From positions 3,474,730-3,538,729 of the forward strand of contig CP154956.1 of the NCBI GenBank assembly GCA_039621445.1: a stretch of DNA of 64,000 nucleotides. The letters are read 5' to 3'. Each line of letters starts with the position of its first letter. Positions within the stretch are counted from its first letter, which is position 1. A program made the position numbers and the translations under genes. Below the pieces are notes generated by a model. It made no database searches. It was not told the DNA's origin and was given only the letters and a program-made list of their open reading frames with translations. The DNA is from Euglena gracilis. Its lineage: Eukaryota; Euglenida; Euglenophyceae; Euglenales. Shown here in pieces: positions 34,861 to 57,085 of this stretch.

Positions 34861-34863
34861 GAC

Positions 34864-35206
34864 CATACCATTGCTTAGCGACCCCGGGGGGGAGGAGGGG
34901 GGGGTCACTTTCTGAAAAAAACCAGTCAATCACTTTTTCCGAAAAAACCAGACAGTCACTTTACCCCCCCCCCCCGGGGGTCGGCCACTCTTCAGGAGGC
35001 AATAAAAATTTGCCAAAAAAGTCTCAAAAAATCCAATAAATTTCCGGCGCTTTCAGCGCCAGGCCAGCCACTTCTTCATTTTCGGGCCAACTTACCCCTG
35101 GGGGGGGGGGCACTTGGCCAAAAAACCAGTCGGTCACTCTGAAAAAACCCGTCAGTCACCCCCCCCCCTTGGGGGTGGGGTAGGACAGGTGTTAAGCAAT
35201 GGTATG
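34864..35206. mobile_element. hAT-like MITE copy 1 (343 bp)
   Basis: Inverted ends CATACCATTGCTTA at 34864 and TAAGCAATGGTATG ending at 35206. Flanked by 8-bp near-identical repeats ATGAGGAC (34856-34863) and ACGAGGAC (35207-35214). The interior has several copies of AAACCAGTCAGTCACT, G/C runs and a CCGGCGC-TTTCA-GCGCC hairpin at 35044. There is no coding capacity, so it would be mobilised in trans. Ends starting CA and an 8-bp target duplication are hAT hallmarks. Confidence 0.8.
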
Positions 35207-36977
35207 ACGAGGACACTCCGTTAGACATAAAAAAGTGTTGTGAAGCTCAGAAAATCATACAAAACATGAACAAGATGATGACTTCAACTTGGAAGCGTGG
35301 GAAACATAATGAAAGTTTCAAGGGATTCTATTCCTTGGTGGTTCTATTCTATTATTCTATTATCTATTATCATATTATCATTGTTATTAATTATCATTAT
35401 TGATCATTATTAATTATTATTAACTTATATTTTTATTATTAATTGATTCATCACTATTATTATAATTATTCAATTAAATTCATCATATAATGTTGTTAAC
35501 CATTATTCTTTTCTATTCTATTCTTGGTGGTTCAGAAATTGCATCCACCAACCCCATCCAAGGCTTTCCCTCTTGCTCAAGCAATGAGCGCTCACCCAAG
35601 CACAGGCAACGCGACAAAAAATAAACATACCTCCCCCCTTGGGTGCTTTACACGGGCCACGGTTGAAAGTCAGTCCAGGAGGGCAACCTTGGGAGGCCAT
35701 ATTTGCACGTTAAAAAGTTCGGGCCATGCACAAAATGGGCCAAGGAGCCTAAAAATGGGGTGGGGTGGGGCGAGATCGCAAGTTAAGGCCAAAAAAAAAG
35801 CCCCGGGGGGGCGTGGGGGGACAAAGACTTTGAACTGGAAAAAAAAAAAGGAAAAAAGATACCCACTTTGAGAGGAAAAAAGGTGCAAATTTTGCAAGCA
35901 CTGGGAGCCTGGCAGAAAAAATGCCAAGATTGAATTAAACTTCAGATATGTAAACAGAATCCAAAAAACAATGAACACAAAAAAAAAAGAAACATTTCTG
36001 AATATGCCTTGTTTGAAGAAAAAGAAAAGGAAACAGCACCGACGTTTAATATTCACTCAAGTCAATTATCACCCGGCTGCAACTGATTGTTGAAAAAAAG
36101 CTCAGCTCAAAACTTCAGCATTATCTGAAACGTTTGCGTAAAGGGAGGCACAAAAAAAAGGAAAACGCGAATAACAGCTCAAAAACGAAAAAGCCTTCCA
36201 AAAAAAGAGGTTCAGCAATAAAGGCTCAAACGCACTGCGATGCTGGAAGCAAATCAGAAAACCAAAAAGAAGAAATGAGGGTGCAAAAAAAAAAACCTGA
36301 AAAAGATAAACTGAAAGAATTTCGTAGAGGAAAGAGAAAACACGGGGAATCGACTGGTGGGGGGGGGGTGGGGGTGGTATGGGGGTGGTATGGGGGGGGT
36401 GGGGGTAATGGTTTTGGGGTGGGGGTATGGTGTTTGATAAATATGTTTTTGATATGTTGGGGGTCTGCTGAAAAGGGAGATCCTGTGCCTGCTGTTCAAA
36501 AACAAGAAGGAAAAACAGATACCCAACTTTGAGAGGATCAACCAGGTGCAAATTTTGCAAAGCACTGGTTTAGCAGCCTGCAGCAAGGCAAAATGCCAAG
36601 ATTGATTAGTTTCAGTAAGCTCCCACTTCAGATGAACCTTGTTTTTGATCTGACGCTATCGTGTAATCGAGGAACAGAATTGACAAATGAATTTCGGAAC
36701 TGCCAAATTATACACCAAGCTTGACATTTCTGAATATGCTTGTTTGAATGCTGCCGGATTCTGAAAGACACTAACAATTTTGGGCATCTGCTGATTGTGA
36801 TCAGCATCCCAATCACTTTTTCAATATTCTTCTGTCAATTATCTGTCGGTTTTCCTGCTCTGTATTTGATTCTGGAAAGAGCAACAAAAAAAAAAAACAA
36901 AAAAAAAAAGTAAAAAAAAAAAAAAAAAAAAGATGTCTGTGGCTTGCGAATAATAGCTGAAGAAATCGTCGGTCAAA

Positions 36978-36996
36978 TCTCCAGAAAGAGGTTCAG

Positions 36997-37053
<57 letters not shown>

Positions 37054-37055
37054 AG

Positions 37056-37101
<46 letters not shown>
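36978..37101. repeat. Poly(A) tract
   Basis: About 124 bases of A interrupted only by two single Gs, followed by a run of eight Gs. It lies inside the diverged part of the satellite array. Confidence 0.9.
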
Positions 37102-37109
<8 letters not shown>

Positions 37110-37891
37110 AGGGCGAAATTGACGGACGTTGAAACCAATTCGGAATAAAAAATGGAGTGGTTGGTGCAAAAAAATTTTCCTTAAAAACATCCGAAAACCA
37201 ACTGAAAACCAATGGCTGAATCCCTCCTGTAGATTTCCCCCTGGTTTGCCCACATATGGCACAAACTGGGGCCCTCATACCTGGGGTGTGGGGGTGGTAT
37301 GGGGGTGGTATGGGGGTGGTATGGGGGTGGTATGGGGTATGGGGTATGGGGGGGTATGGGGGGGGGTATGGGGGGGTATGGTGGGATAGATAGTGTTTGG
37401 GGATATTGTTGATGTGGTTGGCTGAAAAAGGGAGATCCTGCAATCCCTCGTCCCCCCGGGCCACTGGAAAAATTTCATATATCGCGCTATTTGTCCGCAA
37501 AATAACTTCGGAGACAAACATGAGGTTTATTTTTTTGCCGGGCGGGGGGGGTCCGGGTGGGGGGCGGGAGCCCCCCACCCCCCCGGGCACTCGAACAGTT
37601 TCATACGTCGCGCGATTTGCCCACAAAAAAAGTCGGTAGACAAAGATGAGGTTATTTTTGTTGCCGGGGGGGGGTCCGGGGGGGGGGGGGGCGGGCAATC
37701 GAACAGTTTCATACATCGCGCGGTCGAAAAACGCTCATTTTTGGCTCAAAAACAGGTTTTCCGGGTCTGGGAGGCCAAAAACCATGGTTTCGGACAAAAT
37801 TTTTTTTCGCATTCTTTCGTCTTTTTTTGCTCCATTTTGGACCCAAACACCGAAAAACACTCAAATTCGGCGCAAAAACAAGTTTTCTGGG

Positions 37892-39691
37892 CAGACATTC
37901 ATTTAGTGTGGTTCACAAAAGACGTGTGAACCACAAATTTTTTTCTGGTGTCCACAGGTGAACCACAAATTATTTTTTGGTGTCCACAGGTGAACCACAA
38001 AAAAAAATTTGGTGTCCACAGGTGAACCACAAAAATTTTTGTGTGTCCACAAAAAAATTTGTGGTCCACAAAAATTGATTGAGGATCGAAAGAAAAAATT
38101 TACACCTAAAAGCGGATTGATCTTTAGACACCTCAACCACATTCTGAGCCTTGGCCCCGGCTCAATCCACGAAGCGTGGCAGTTGGAATTGGACAGATTG
38201 CTATCGAGAGTTCTCAAGCAGACATGCTCTATAGACAACTTACCCAACAAGGATACCATCAAAAAGTTAAATACTGGCGTCGATGAAGCGGAATTCCGCT
38301 TCATGGAAGCAGAAACACGCGACATTATCGTGGGGCTTTGGCATGGCTGTGGACATTAGGAGCGTTCTGGGGCATTGTGGGATGTCAGTTGAGTGCCTCA
38401 GTGCCTGAAAAAGTGCCTGAAAAATCGGCAATGCCATGTGCTTTGTTTTGAGGTAGGAGCCGGAAAGCCACTTCATTGCTGTGGTGTCAGATCTTCAACT
38501 TGACCATTCAATGAAAGACCACATTCAGTATAGTTTTTCATTCAGAAGGGTGAGTGTCAGCCTCATTCTGGTTTTTGCAGTTTGGCAATATGAGATAATT
38601 AAAAGGTATTATGTCAGCCTGAGGAAGCGGATAACCGCTTCATATTTGCTCTGCTTTTTTTTGCAGGTTTTACGCCAATGTCATGTCGAAATGTCCTTCC
38701 AAGTGAAACACGGGGAAGTGAACAGAAGGTCTGTATCGTTTCGCCTGTTCTACCTTTCGTAACTCGTGCAACTGTCTCCACGTGGTTTGACGTATTTGCA
38801 TTATGCACTTTGGATAATGACATTCAATTTCTGTTCCGTTTGTCCAGTTTCTGTTATCTTCATAAATTTCATAAATGTTAACGTTCTTCGTTGTTATTGG
38901 GATTGGAATATCGTTTGGTGATCATTGTTGATCATTTCAATTCATAACATTTTTTTACGGATTCTTTCAAAGCGGTTTTACGCTTCCTTTTTGGTGTGCA
39001 AACATTATGCATATTTTTACATTACATTCTGTATAATTCATTGCGTTCAGTTTTCGTTGCACATCTCCTGCTTTTGAAGCGGAATGCAATATTTACCGCT
39101 TCCATTTTTTAATTTTTCTGTTTCGTTCCTTCGGGGCTTACGGCAGCAGAAACAACGCTTGTTTTTGTCTGTTCCTCCTGTTCATGTATTTCTTGATTGG
39201 TTTTGTTGATTTTACCAGAATTCGAAAGTAAATTGGCCTTCTCAGGTCTGTTTTCGACTGTATAGGTCTCCTTTACTGTGAGCCAAACGTCCACCGGAAT
39301 GGGCCAAAATCAGAACCTCTTCAAAAAAAATCGAAAAATATGACCCTTTTTTGGAAGTGGTTTTCCGCTTCCTCTTCTGTTTTTAGAGCTCCAGAATTGT
39401 AGGTCCACTTACGCCGCCTGAGTCAAACATGTTCAAAGAAGATTGCTTCATTGCTGTTGATGAGAAAGAAAATGATGCAAATGTCAGAGGCGTTGGAAAT
39501 TTTTTGGTGTCCACATGTGAACCACAAATATTATTTTGGTGTCCACAGGTGAACCACAAAAAATTTTTTGGTTCGCATTCTTTCTCTTCTTTTTTTTTGT
39601 GGTGTCCACAGGTGAACCACAAAAATTTTTGTGGTGTCCACAGTGAACCACAAAATGACAACCTTGGTGTACCACACTAAATGAATGTCTG
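37892..39691. mobile_element. 1,800-bp TIR element in satellite (hAT-like)
   Basis: Exact 20-bp inverted ends (CAGACATTCATTTAGTGTGG and its complement) at 37892 and 39691, flanked by exact 8-bp repeats TTTCTGGG (37884-37891 and 39692-39699). Satellite units at about 41.1 and 41.8 kb show the same place uninterrupted. Near each end are about four copies of GGTGTCCACAGGTGAACCAC, placed like hAT subterminal transposase sites. The middle is AT-rich, unlike its surroundings, and holds five GAAGCGG...CCGCTTC palindromes. An open frame at 38009-38359 (+) shows no recognisable transposase. It is probably a non-autonomous element. Confidence 0.85.
38009..38359 (+). CDS. Open frame inside the 1.8-kb element, unrecognised
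   Basis: 116 codons. The first ~40 derive from the subterminal repeat; after that the composition looks protein-like (LIFRHLNHILSLGPGSIHEA, then LELDRLLSRVLKQTC), ending HGCGH-stop. No domain was recognised. It could be a captured host exon, a relic of an element protein, or chance. Confidence 0.2.
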   Translation: MVSTGEPQKFLCVHKKICGPQKLIEDRKKKFTPKSGLIFRHLNHILSLGPGSIHEAWQLELDRLLSRVLKQTCSIDNLPNKDTIKKLNTGVDEAEFRFMEAETRDIIVGLWHGCGH

Positions 39692-42600
39692 TTTCTGGGT
39701 GCGGGGGGCCAAAAAACATTTTTTCGGGCAAAAAAAATTTTGGGGTATGGGGGGGTATGGGGGGGGTAGGTATGGGGTATGGGGTATGGGGGTGGTATGG
39801 GGGTGGTATGGGGGTGGTATGGGGGTGGTATGGGGTATGGGGGGGTATGGGGGGGTATGGGGGGGTATGGTGGGATAGATAGTGTTTGGGGATATTGTTG
39901 ATGTGGTTGGCTGAAAAAGGGACATCCTGCAATCCCTCGTCCCCCCGGGCCACTGGAAAAATTTCAATTTTTTTTATCGCGCTATTTGTCCGCAAAATAA
40001 CTTCGGAGACAAACATGAGGTTTATTTTTTTGCCGGGGGGGGGTCCGGGTGGGGGGCGGGAGCCCCTCCCCGGGCACTCGAACAGTTTCATACGTCGCGC
40101 GATTTGCCCACAAAAAAAGTCGGTAGACAAAGATGAGGTTATTTTTGTTGCCGGGGGGTCGGGGGGGGGGGGGGGGGGAGCCCCCCCGGGCAATCGAACA
40201 GTTTCATACATCGCGCGGTCGAAAAACGCTCATTTTTGGCTCAAAAACAGGTTTTCCGGGTCTGGGAGGCCAAAAACCATGGTTTCGGACAAAATTTTTT
40301 TTCGCATTCTTTCGTCTTTTTTTGCTCCATTTTGGACCCAAACACCGAAAAACACTCAAATTCGGCGCAAAAACAAGTTTTCTGGGTGCGGGGGGCCAAA
40401 AAAACATTTTTTCGGGCAAAATTTTTTTTGGGGTATGGGGGGTATGGGGGGGGCATGGGGGGGTATGGGGGTGGTATGGGGTATGGGGGGGGCATGGGGG
40501 TGGTATGGGGGTGGTATGGGGGTGGTATGGGGGGGGTAGGGGGGTGGTATGGGGGGTATGGGGTATGGGGGGGGTATGGGGGGGGGGGTGGTGGGATAGA
40601 TAGTGTTTGGGGATATTGTTGATGTGGTTGGCTGAAAAAGGGAGATCCTGCAATCCCTCGTCCCCCCGGGCCACTGGAAAAATTTCAATTTTTTTTATCG
40701 CGCTATTTGTCCGCAAAATAACTTCGGAGACAAACATGAGGTTTATTTTTTTGCCGGGGGGGGGTCCGGGTGGGGGGCGGGAGCCCCTCCCCGGGCACTC
40801 GAACAGTTTCATACGTCGCGCGATTTGCCCACAAAAAAAGTCGGTAGACAAAGATGAGGTTATTTTTGTTGCCGGGGGGTCGGGGGGGGGGGGGGGGTGG
40901 GGGCAATCGAACAGTTTCATACATCGCGCGGTCGAAAAACGCTCATTTTTGGCTCAAAAACAGGTTTTCCGGGTCTGGGAGGCCAAAAACCATGGTTTCG
41001 GACAAAATTTTTTTTCGCATTCTTTCGTCTTTTTTTGCTCCATTTTGGACCCAAACACCGAAAAACACTCAAATTCGGCGCAAAAACAAGTTTTCTGGGT
41101 GCGGGGGGCCAAAAAAACATTTTTTCGGGCAAAATTTTTTTTGGGGTATGGGGGGTATGGGGGGGGCATGGGGGGGTATGGGGGTGGTATGGGGTATGGG
41201 GGTGGCATGGGGGTGGTATGGGGGTGGTATGGGGGTGGTATGGGGGTGGTATGGGGGTGGTATGGGGGGTATGGGGTATGGGGGGGGTATGGGGGGGTAT
41301 GGTGGGATAGATAGTGTTTGGGGATATTGTTGATGTGGTTGGCTGAAAAAGGGAGATCCTGCAATCCCTCGTCCCCCCGGGCCACTGGAAAAATTTCATA
41401 TATCGCGCTATTTGTCCGCAAAATAACTTCGGAGACAAACATGAGGTTTATTTTTGTTGCCGGGGGGGGGGTCCGGGTGGGGGGCGGGAGCCCCCCCCGG
41501 GCACTCGAACAGTTTCATACGTCGCGCGATTTGCCCACAAAAAAAGTCGGTAGACAAAGATGAGGTTATTTTTGTTGCCGGGGGGGGGTCCAAGGGGGGG
41601 GGCTCCCGCCCCCTCCAGGCACTTGAACAGTTTCATACATCGCGCGGTCGAAAAACGCCCATTTTTGGCTCAAAAACAGGTTTTCCGGGTCTGGGAGGCC
41701 AAAAACCATGGTTTCGGACAAAAATTTCTTTCGCATTCTTTCGTCCTTTTTTGCTCCATTTTGGACCCAAACACCGAAAAACACTCAAATTCGGTGCAAA
41801 AACAAGTTTTCTGGGTGCGGGGGGCCAAAAAAACATTTTTTCGGGCAAAAATTTTTTGGGGTATGGGGGGGTATGGGGGGGGTATGGGGGTGGTATGGGG
41901 TATGGGGTGGCATGGGGTGGTATGGGGGTGGTATGGGGGTGGTATGGGGGTGGTATATGGGGTGGTTATTGGGGGGTATGGGTTATGGGGGTGGTTCTGG
42001 GGGGGTATGGGGTATGGTGGGATAGATAGTGTTTGGGGATTGTTGATGTTGGTTGGCTGAAAAAGGGAGATCCTGCACTCCCTCGTCCCCCCGGGCCACT
42101 GGAAAAATTTCATATATCGCGCTATTTGTCCGCAAAATAACTTCGGAGACAAACATGAGGTTTATTTTTGTTGCCGGGGGGGGGGTCCGGGTGGGGGGCG
42201 GGAGCCCCCCCCGGGCACTCGAACAGTTTCATACGTCGCGCGATTTGCCCACAAAAAAAGTCGGTAGACAAAGATGAGGTTATTTTTGTTGCCGGGGGGG
42301 GGGGTCCAGGGGGGGGGCTCCCGCCCCCTCCAGGCACTTGAACAGTTTCATACATCGCGCGGTCGAAAAACGCCCATTTTTGGCTCAAAAACAGGTTTTC
42401 CGGGTCTGGGAGGCCAAAAACCATGGTTTCGGACAAAAATTTCTTTCGCATTCTTTCGTCCTTTTTTGCTCCATTTTGGACCCAAACACCGAAAAACACT
42501 CAAATTCGGTGCAAAAACAAGTTTTATGGGTGCGGGGGGCCAAAAAACATTTTTTCGGGCAAAAAATTTTTTGGGGTATGGGGGGGTATGGGGGGGGGTA

Positions 42601-42705
42601 TGGGGGGGGTATGGGGGTGGTATGGGGTATGGGGTATGGGGGTGGTATGGGGGTGGTATGGGGGTGGTATGGGGGTGGTATGGGGGTGGTATGGGGGTTA
42701 TACAA

Positions 42706-45150
42706 ACCAACTCGAACAATACAAAATCCAAATGCATAAAAAATGTATTTGGATGCTGAAGGGGGAGAGGGCAAAATTGGCAGAAGATATATTTGCCAGT
42801 GAAAACTTTTTGACAGAGAGCTACAAATTTTGGATCCAGAGGGAATTCCAAGCGAGGGGTGAACAAAACCTTGGGTGTGGAGAACTTATGAAAAACAATT
42901 AACGCGATGTTTCTGTAAATTTGAAAACTGGTAGTGAGGACAATAAGAAGGTGGGTTGGTTTGTGGGTTGGTTGGTGGCAAGGCAAAGGCCCAGGAAAAA
43001 AGAAGCGTTACCTGACAGGTCAGCTTAGTTGGCACCACGGACCAACCCCATTTTCCAGCATTTGGAGAAGAAGGTTTTGTTTCGGCACCTGTTAAGTTGA
43101 CCAAAAATTATAATGTCCGAAATGAGAAGCAAACTTAAATGAGAGATGTGTCCACATTTGTGCTTGCATTGAGCACACCTGTGTGCCTACCTGTCTGTCT
43201 GCCTCTCTTCCTGCCTGTCTATTTCCTCAGGAGATTGTCACCTCCTGAATTTATCAACCCTCCCCCTGCATTGATATTTCGCTGTGGTTTGAAATCCGGA
43301 GACTGCACCACTGCCAGGTGCTCCCCAGGCTTTTGCCAGCAAATCCCTTGGGCCCATGTTTCAGCCAATGTGCTTCTTCCAAAGAATATGAGAAAGATGG
43401 GAAAACTTCTGTACAATAAAAAGCGAGTCCTGTTGTTGGCCCGAATTTCGTTGGACGCACGCTGTGGTTCCAAGAGCAGCAGTGAAGGGTTGATGGGTTG
43501 ACAGCTGGAGGGCTTCAGAACCATAACAAACAGACACAAAATCATGAATTGAAAAATCAAAAATTGAAAAACCACAAATCGAGAAGGAACAGAGCAAAGA
43601 AGAACCCAAGAAACGGGTTTGGCCCCAAACCCAATTACTTAAGAAGAAAAAACGAGCCTTGCTGAATGTTCTGTGACGAAGCAAACAACAAAAATGAAAC
43701 CATTGAGCCTTGCAACTCATGCCACTGCTGGCCTTGATATTTTTCTGTGTGGCGCCCCGGTCACTGTGCCAGAGGGTCCAGGGTCGGCTTGTTGCGAACC
43801 AGGCAGTGCCATCGGCGGGAAAGGGGCAGCAAAAAATGCTGGGATGGCAAATTTTTGCTTTGTCTGTTTGATGGACCGCAGCCTCAGAGGGGGAAGAATG
43901 TCAGAATGTAGTATACATAGTATTATGCATATTATATGTGATGTATAACATATACATTATATTATATATTGTTAGAAAATAATATATTATATATACTATA
44001 CATAATATATTACAATATGCTGTTATATATCATAATATATGTTATAAAACGTTTGACGCCCCCCCCCCCCCCAACTGCTGACATTGGTGGCCTGGAAAAC
44101 TGTTGCCGCCAACCAAGTTGTCGCCGGGGGCCCAAGCCATCTGACCTGGCATGCTGACATTTCTACGAGTCCTCCCCGGAGTTGGTGGCAATTGCTGGTC
44201 CCCCCCGCCGCCGCTGGTATGCGTTGCGGCATATGTTTCACTTCAAGAGGAGGGTGATGTGCAAACCATCTTTGTTTTTGTGCACACTTTTTGTGAGACC
44301 AGCACATGGGAGTGACACCCCTATCCCCCCAGAAAATTGAAATCAGTTGACAACTTCCCAGGGGGTCCCGTCCCCCCTTGTCCAACAACCGGTAACCTCG
44401 GGGGTGGGCATTTGGCATAAGGGTTGTGACCTAAAAGGTCCTCCGACCGGGGCGTGGTCGGTGGACAAGGGGCCAAAAAAAAGGTCGGCGGGTACCCAGC
44501 CTCCCCCCCCCAAAAGGTCAAAATTTTCCCTCCAGTACCTTGCGCCGATTTTTTTTGAGCAAATTTGACAGATTTTTGCCTTGAAAAATGCCAAAAATGG
44601 CATTTTAGTCAATTTTTGGCCTCTTTGGGCTCAAACTTTCTGCCTGGCGCTTTGCGCTGGCTGAAATTTGAACAAACCTCCCAAAAGGTGTCCTCCGACT
44701 GGGGGGGGGGTGGTACATGGGGGGGGGCACCACTTCACAGGAGTGATAAGTTCTGCGAAGGGGGGGGGACAAAAAAACTTGCAACCATTTTTCGATGTGC
44801 TGTTTTTCTGGATTGTAAAAAAAAGTGTTTATTATGGTCCATATGACATTGCAATTTTAAGGCGACAGAATGATGAATTTACATAAGAAGTGTTGCCACA
44901 ATGCCCTCCCCCCCCCGACCACGGACTTTCTTTGCCTGCCGTGGAAACACTATTTTGAAGCCCAAAAGTAAAGGAATACACCCCAAAATATGAGATTTCG
45001 AGGTAAAAAAATGGCCCTGCCCAAAAGAGTCGCGTTCCCCCGCGTGTCCCCCCCCCCCCTGTGTCCCCGCCGTGCTCCGACCCACCCCCATACTGCCCCC
45101 TCCATTGTCCAGCCGACCTGCTTCCCGGGACCCCCGGTCGACAATGAGGG
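42706..45150. other. Between satellite and gene C, nothing firm
   Basis: AT-rich unique-looking sequence (42.7-44.0 kb) with an AT microsatellite at 43915-44045, then a relic of the GTCCTCCGACC element family (44.37-44.77 kb) with a CTGGCGC-TTT-GCGCTGG hairpin at 44644. The 3' end of gene C should lie here, but no terminal exon could be recognised. Confidence 0.5.
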
Positions 45151-45200
45151 GGGGGGGACAACAAGGGAAGACGTGGCTGCTGGGCCCTCGGGGCACGTGC

Positions 45201-54983
<9,783 letters not shown>

Positions 54984-55287
54984 CTGGTGAGAATATTGCC
55001 AGGTCAGCTTCACACGATCAATAAGCGCCTCATTTGATATAACAGTAGCACACATATATGCATATATATGTGAAAATGGTATATGTACACCTGTATGTAG
55101 ATATATATATACATATGTGTGTGTGTGTGTGTGTGTGTTGTTGTGCGTATATATCATGTGATTATTTATATGTATATTCTTATATGTTCATTTATACGTT
55201 TACATATATGTATACTTATATGTATAACATACATAAACATGCATACACACACATAAATAAACATACGTACAGATACACGAACATACA

Positions 55288-55823
55288 TACATACATACAT
55301 ATATATACATATGTATATATATGTATATACATACATACATACATACATACATACATACATACATACATACATACATACATACATACATACATACATACAT
55401 ACATACATACATACATACATACATACATACATACATACATACATACATACATACATACATACATACATACATACATACATACATACATACATACATACAT
55501 ACATACATACATACATACATACATACATACATACATACATACATACAGACATACATACAGACATACATACATACATACATACATACATACATACATACAT
55601 ACATACATACATACATACATACATACATACATACATACATACATACATACATACATACATACATACATACATACATACATACATACATACATACATACAT
55701 ACATACATACATACATACATACATACATACACACACACAGAGAGACATACATACATACATACATACATACATACATACATACATACATACATACATACAT
55801 ACATACATACATACATACATACA

Positions 55824-55850
<27 letters not shown>
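55288..55850. repeat. (ACAT)n microsatellite, long
   Basis: About 560 bp of ACAT with two short interruptions (ACAGACAT near 55545; ACACACACAGAGAG near 55730). Confidence 0.95.
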
Positions 55851-55854
<4 letters not shown>

Positions 55855-56804
55855 CATATACAACATGGCCCTCTCCTTCTCAGGGACTTTCAGCACCCAT
55901 TTCCATTTAAATCCCCTGCCCAATAACTTTGCACTGCCTTCCATGGAAGCATTCCATGCTCGAATGATGTTGCACAGGTGAGTCCCCAAATCAGATCAAT
56001 CCAGAAAAATTTCCCCCCCATTTCCAGGAACAACGTGAAACACGAAGCCCTTTTCTGGGAAAAAAAAACAGAACAACATCTAAAGAACCACAAATGAACG
56101 ATTTCCATGATTATACTAGTAGTATGCTCTTGGGAAAATGGCGACTGGGTTTATAAATGGTTTATGAGGTACCGCACGTTGCAGGGGGCAATGGGCAAAA
56201 AAAAATCGGTCCAATAACTTTGGAGGGGATAGAAATTACGCATCCCAGTTTTCCACCTCCATTGTTCACAACAAGACCGTCACACAGATGTGAGAGTGCA
56301 CACTGACCAAGTTGAGGTGGGCTGTGTGCCTTGGCTGCCCGGGATGGGCTGACCACCTCTGGCCTGATGGGGTGGCAAAATTTGTCTCAATTTAACCGCA
56401 TCTCCCCCCCACCTTCGGCTTGGGGAGTCCCCAAGCCCAGCCGCAAGCCTGTAATTGGGGAAACAGCATGTCTCATTTGAATACCAAGAGAGAAGGTGCC
56501 GGGGTACAGGTTCAGCCAACAAGCCAAACAAGTCCTTTCAAAGAAACGTCCTTGTCGCAGAAAAAGGTTTTTTCAACCTTGGTTTTCACCTTCGGCAGGC
56601 CAAACAATAAACCCCCTCCGCACTGAACTGCAAGCAAATATACAAACACATAAAACTAACGAAAACATCCGAATCAGAAAACGGGCAAATTGGACAAATT
56701 GCGCCTTTGATAAAAAAGACGTGGAAAAAATGTTCGTCAGGATTCCCTGCCACAGCAGCATCGACACCGGCAGAGGCGCCAGCAGGGCCATGGCCGACCC
56801 ACCG

Positions 56805-56897
56805 GGATGGGGACCAGCCCGGAGTACGCCCCGCGGGCAGCTCCTTTCCCCAGCGTGGGCAGGGGCAGGGCGGCGCGAGTCGCAACCGGTGGGTGGA
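56805..56897 (-). CDS. Possible linker exon between genes D and C
   Basis: A GC-rich island ends at CCG|GTGGGT and reads [20 protein letters not shown] then YSGLVPIP. Another frame reads [16 protein letters not shown]. It lies next to a GTGTGACAG minisatellite, as does the 54.9 kb exon. Frame and function are unresolved. Confidence 0.2.
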
Positions 56898-56935
56898 TGC
56901 TTGAAGAGATGGCCTGCCTCGGGAAGGTGACCCAC

Positions 56936-57085
56936 ACAGGTGTGACAGGTGTGACAGGCCTGACTGGTGTGACCAGTGTGACAGGTGTGTCCGGTGTGAC
57001 AGATGTGACAAGCGTGACAGGGATGACAGGTGTGGCAAGCGTGACAGATGTGACCAGCGTGACCAGTGTGGCTGGTGTGAGCTTG
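56936..57085. repeat. GTGTGACAG minisatellite, copy 2
   Basis: Nine-base units GTGTGACAG, GTGTGACCA and similar. The sequence to its left (CCTCGGGAAGGTGACCCACA) resembles that at 54.59 kb (CCCCAGGAAGTTGCGACCCA), so the two arrays share a flank. Confidence 0.8.

Larger units (their letters stand above)
35840..42705. repeat. ~715-bp satellite array, diverged on the left
   Basis: The marker GATAGATAGTGTTTGGGGAT occurs at about 37385, 39874, 40596, 41307 and 42022 (spacing 722, 711, 715; the first gap is enlarged by the 1.8-kb insertion). Each unit has a GGGGGTGGTAT minisatellite, CTGAAAAAGGGAGATCCTGC, two GCGCGATTTGCCCACAAA-type blocks with G-runs, and a GAAAAACGCTCATTTTTGGC block. Older diverged copies are visible at 35.85-37.26 kb, with shared CTTTGAGAGGA and GAATATGC(C)TTGTTTGAA blocks. 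Open frames in it are repeat shadows. Confidence 0.8.

Noticed and set aside
36839-37138. Phe-rich 99-codon frame
   Set aside because: Translation of a poly(A/T) tract.
40607-41314. 235-codon and similar open frames in 37-43 kb
   Set aside because: They recur in each satellite unit with shifts and are mirrored on the opposite strand. Gly- and Pro-rich stretches come from the GGGGGTGGTAT minisatellite.
43969-44045. AT-rich replication origin
   Set aside because: It is a TATA-type microsatellite with no further origin features.
55058-55981. 307-codon open frame through the ACAT repeat
   Set aside because: The frame exists only because ACAT repeats have no stop codons; the same region is open on the other strand in three frames.
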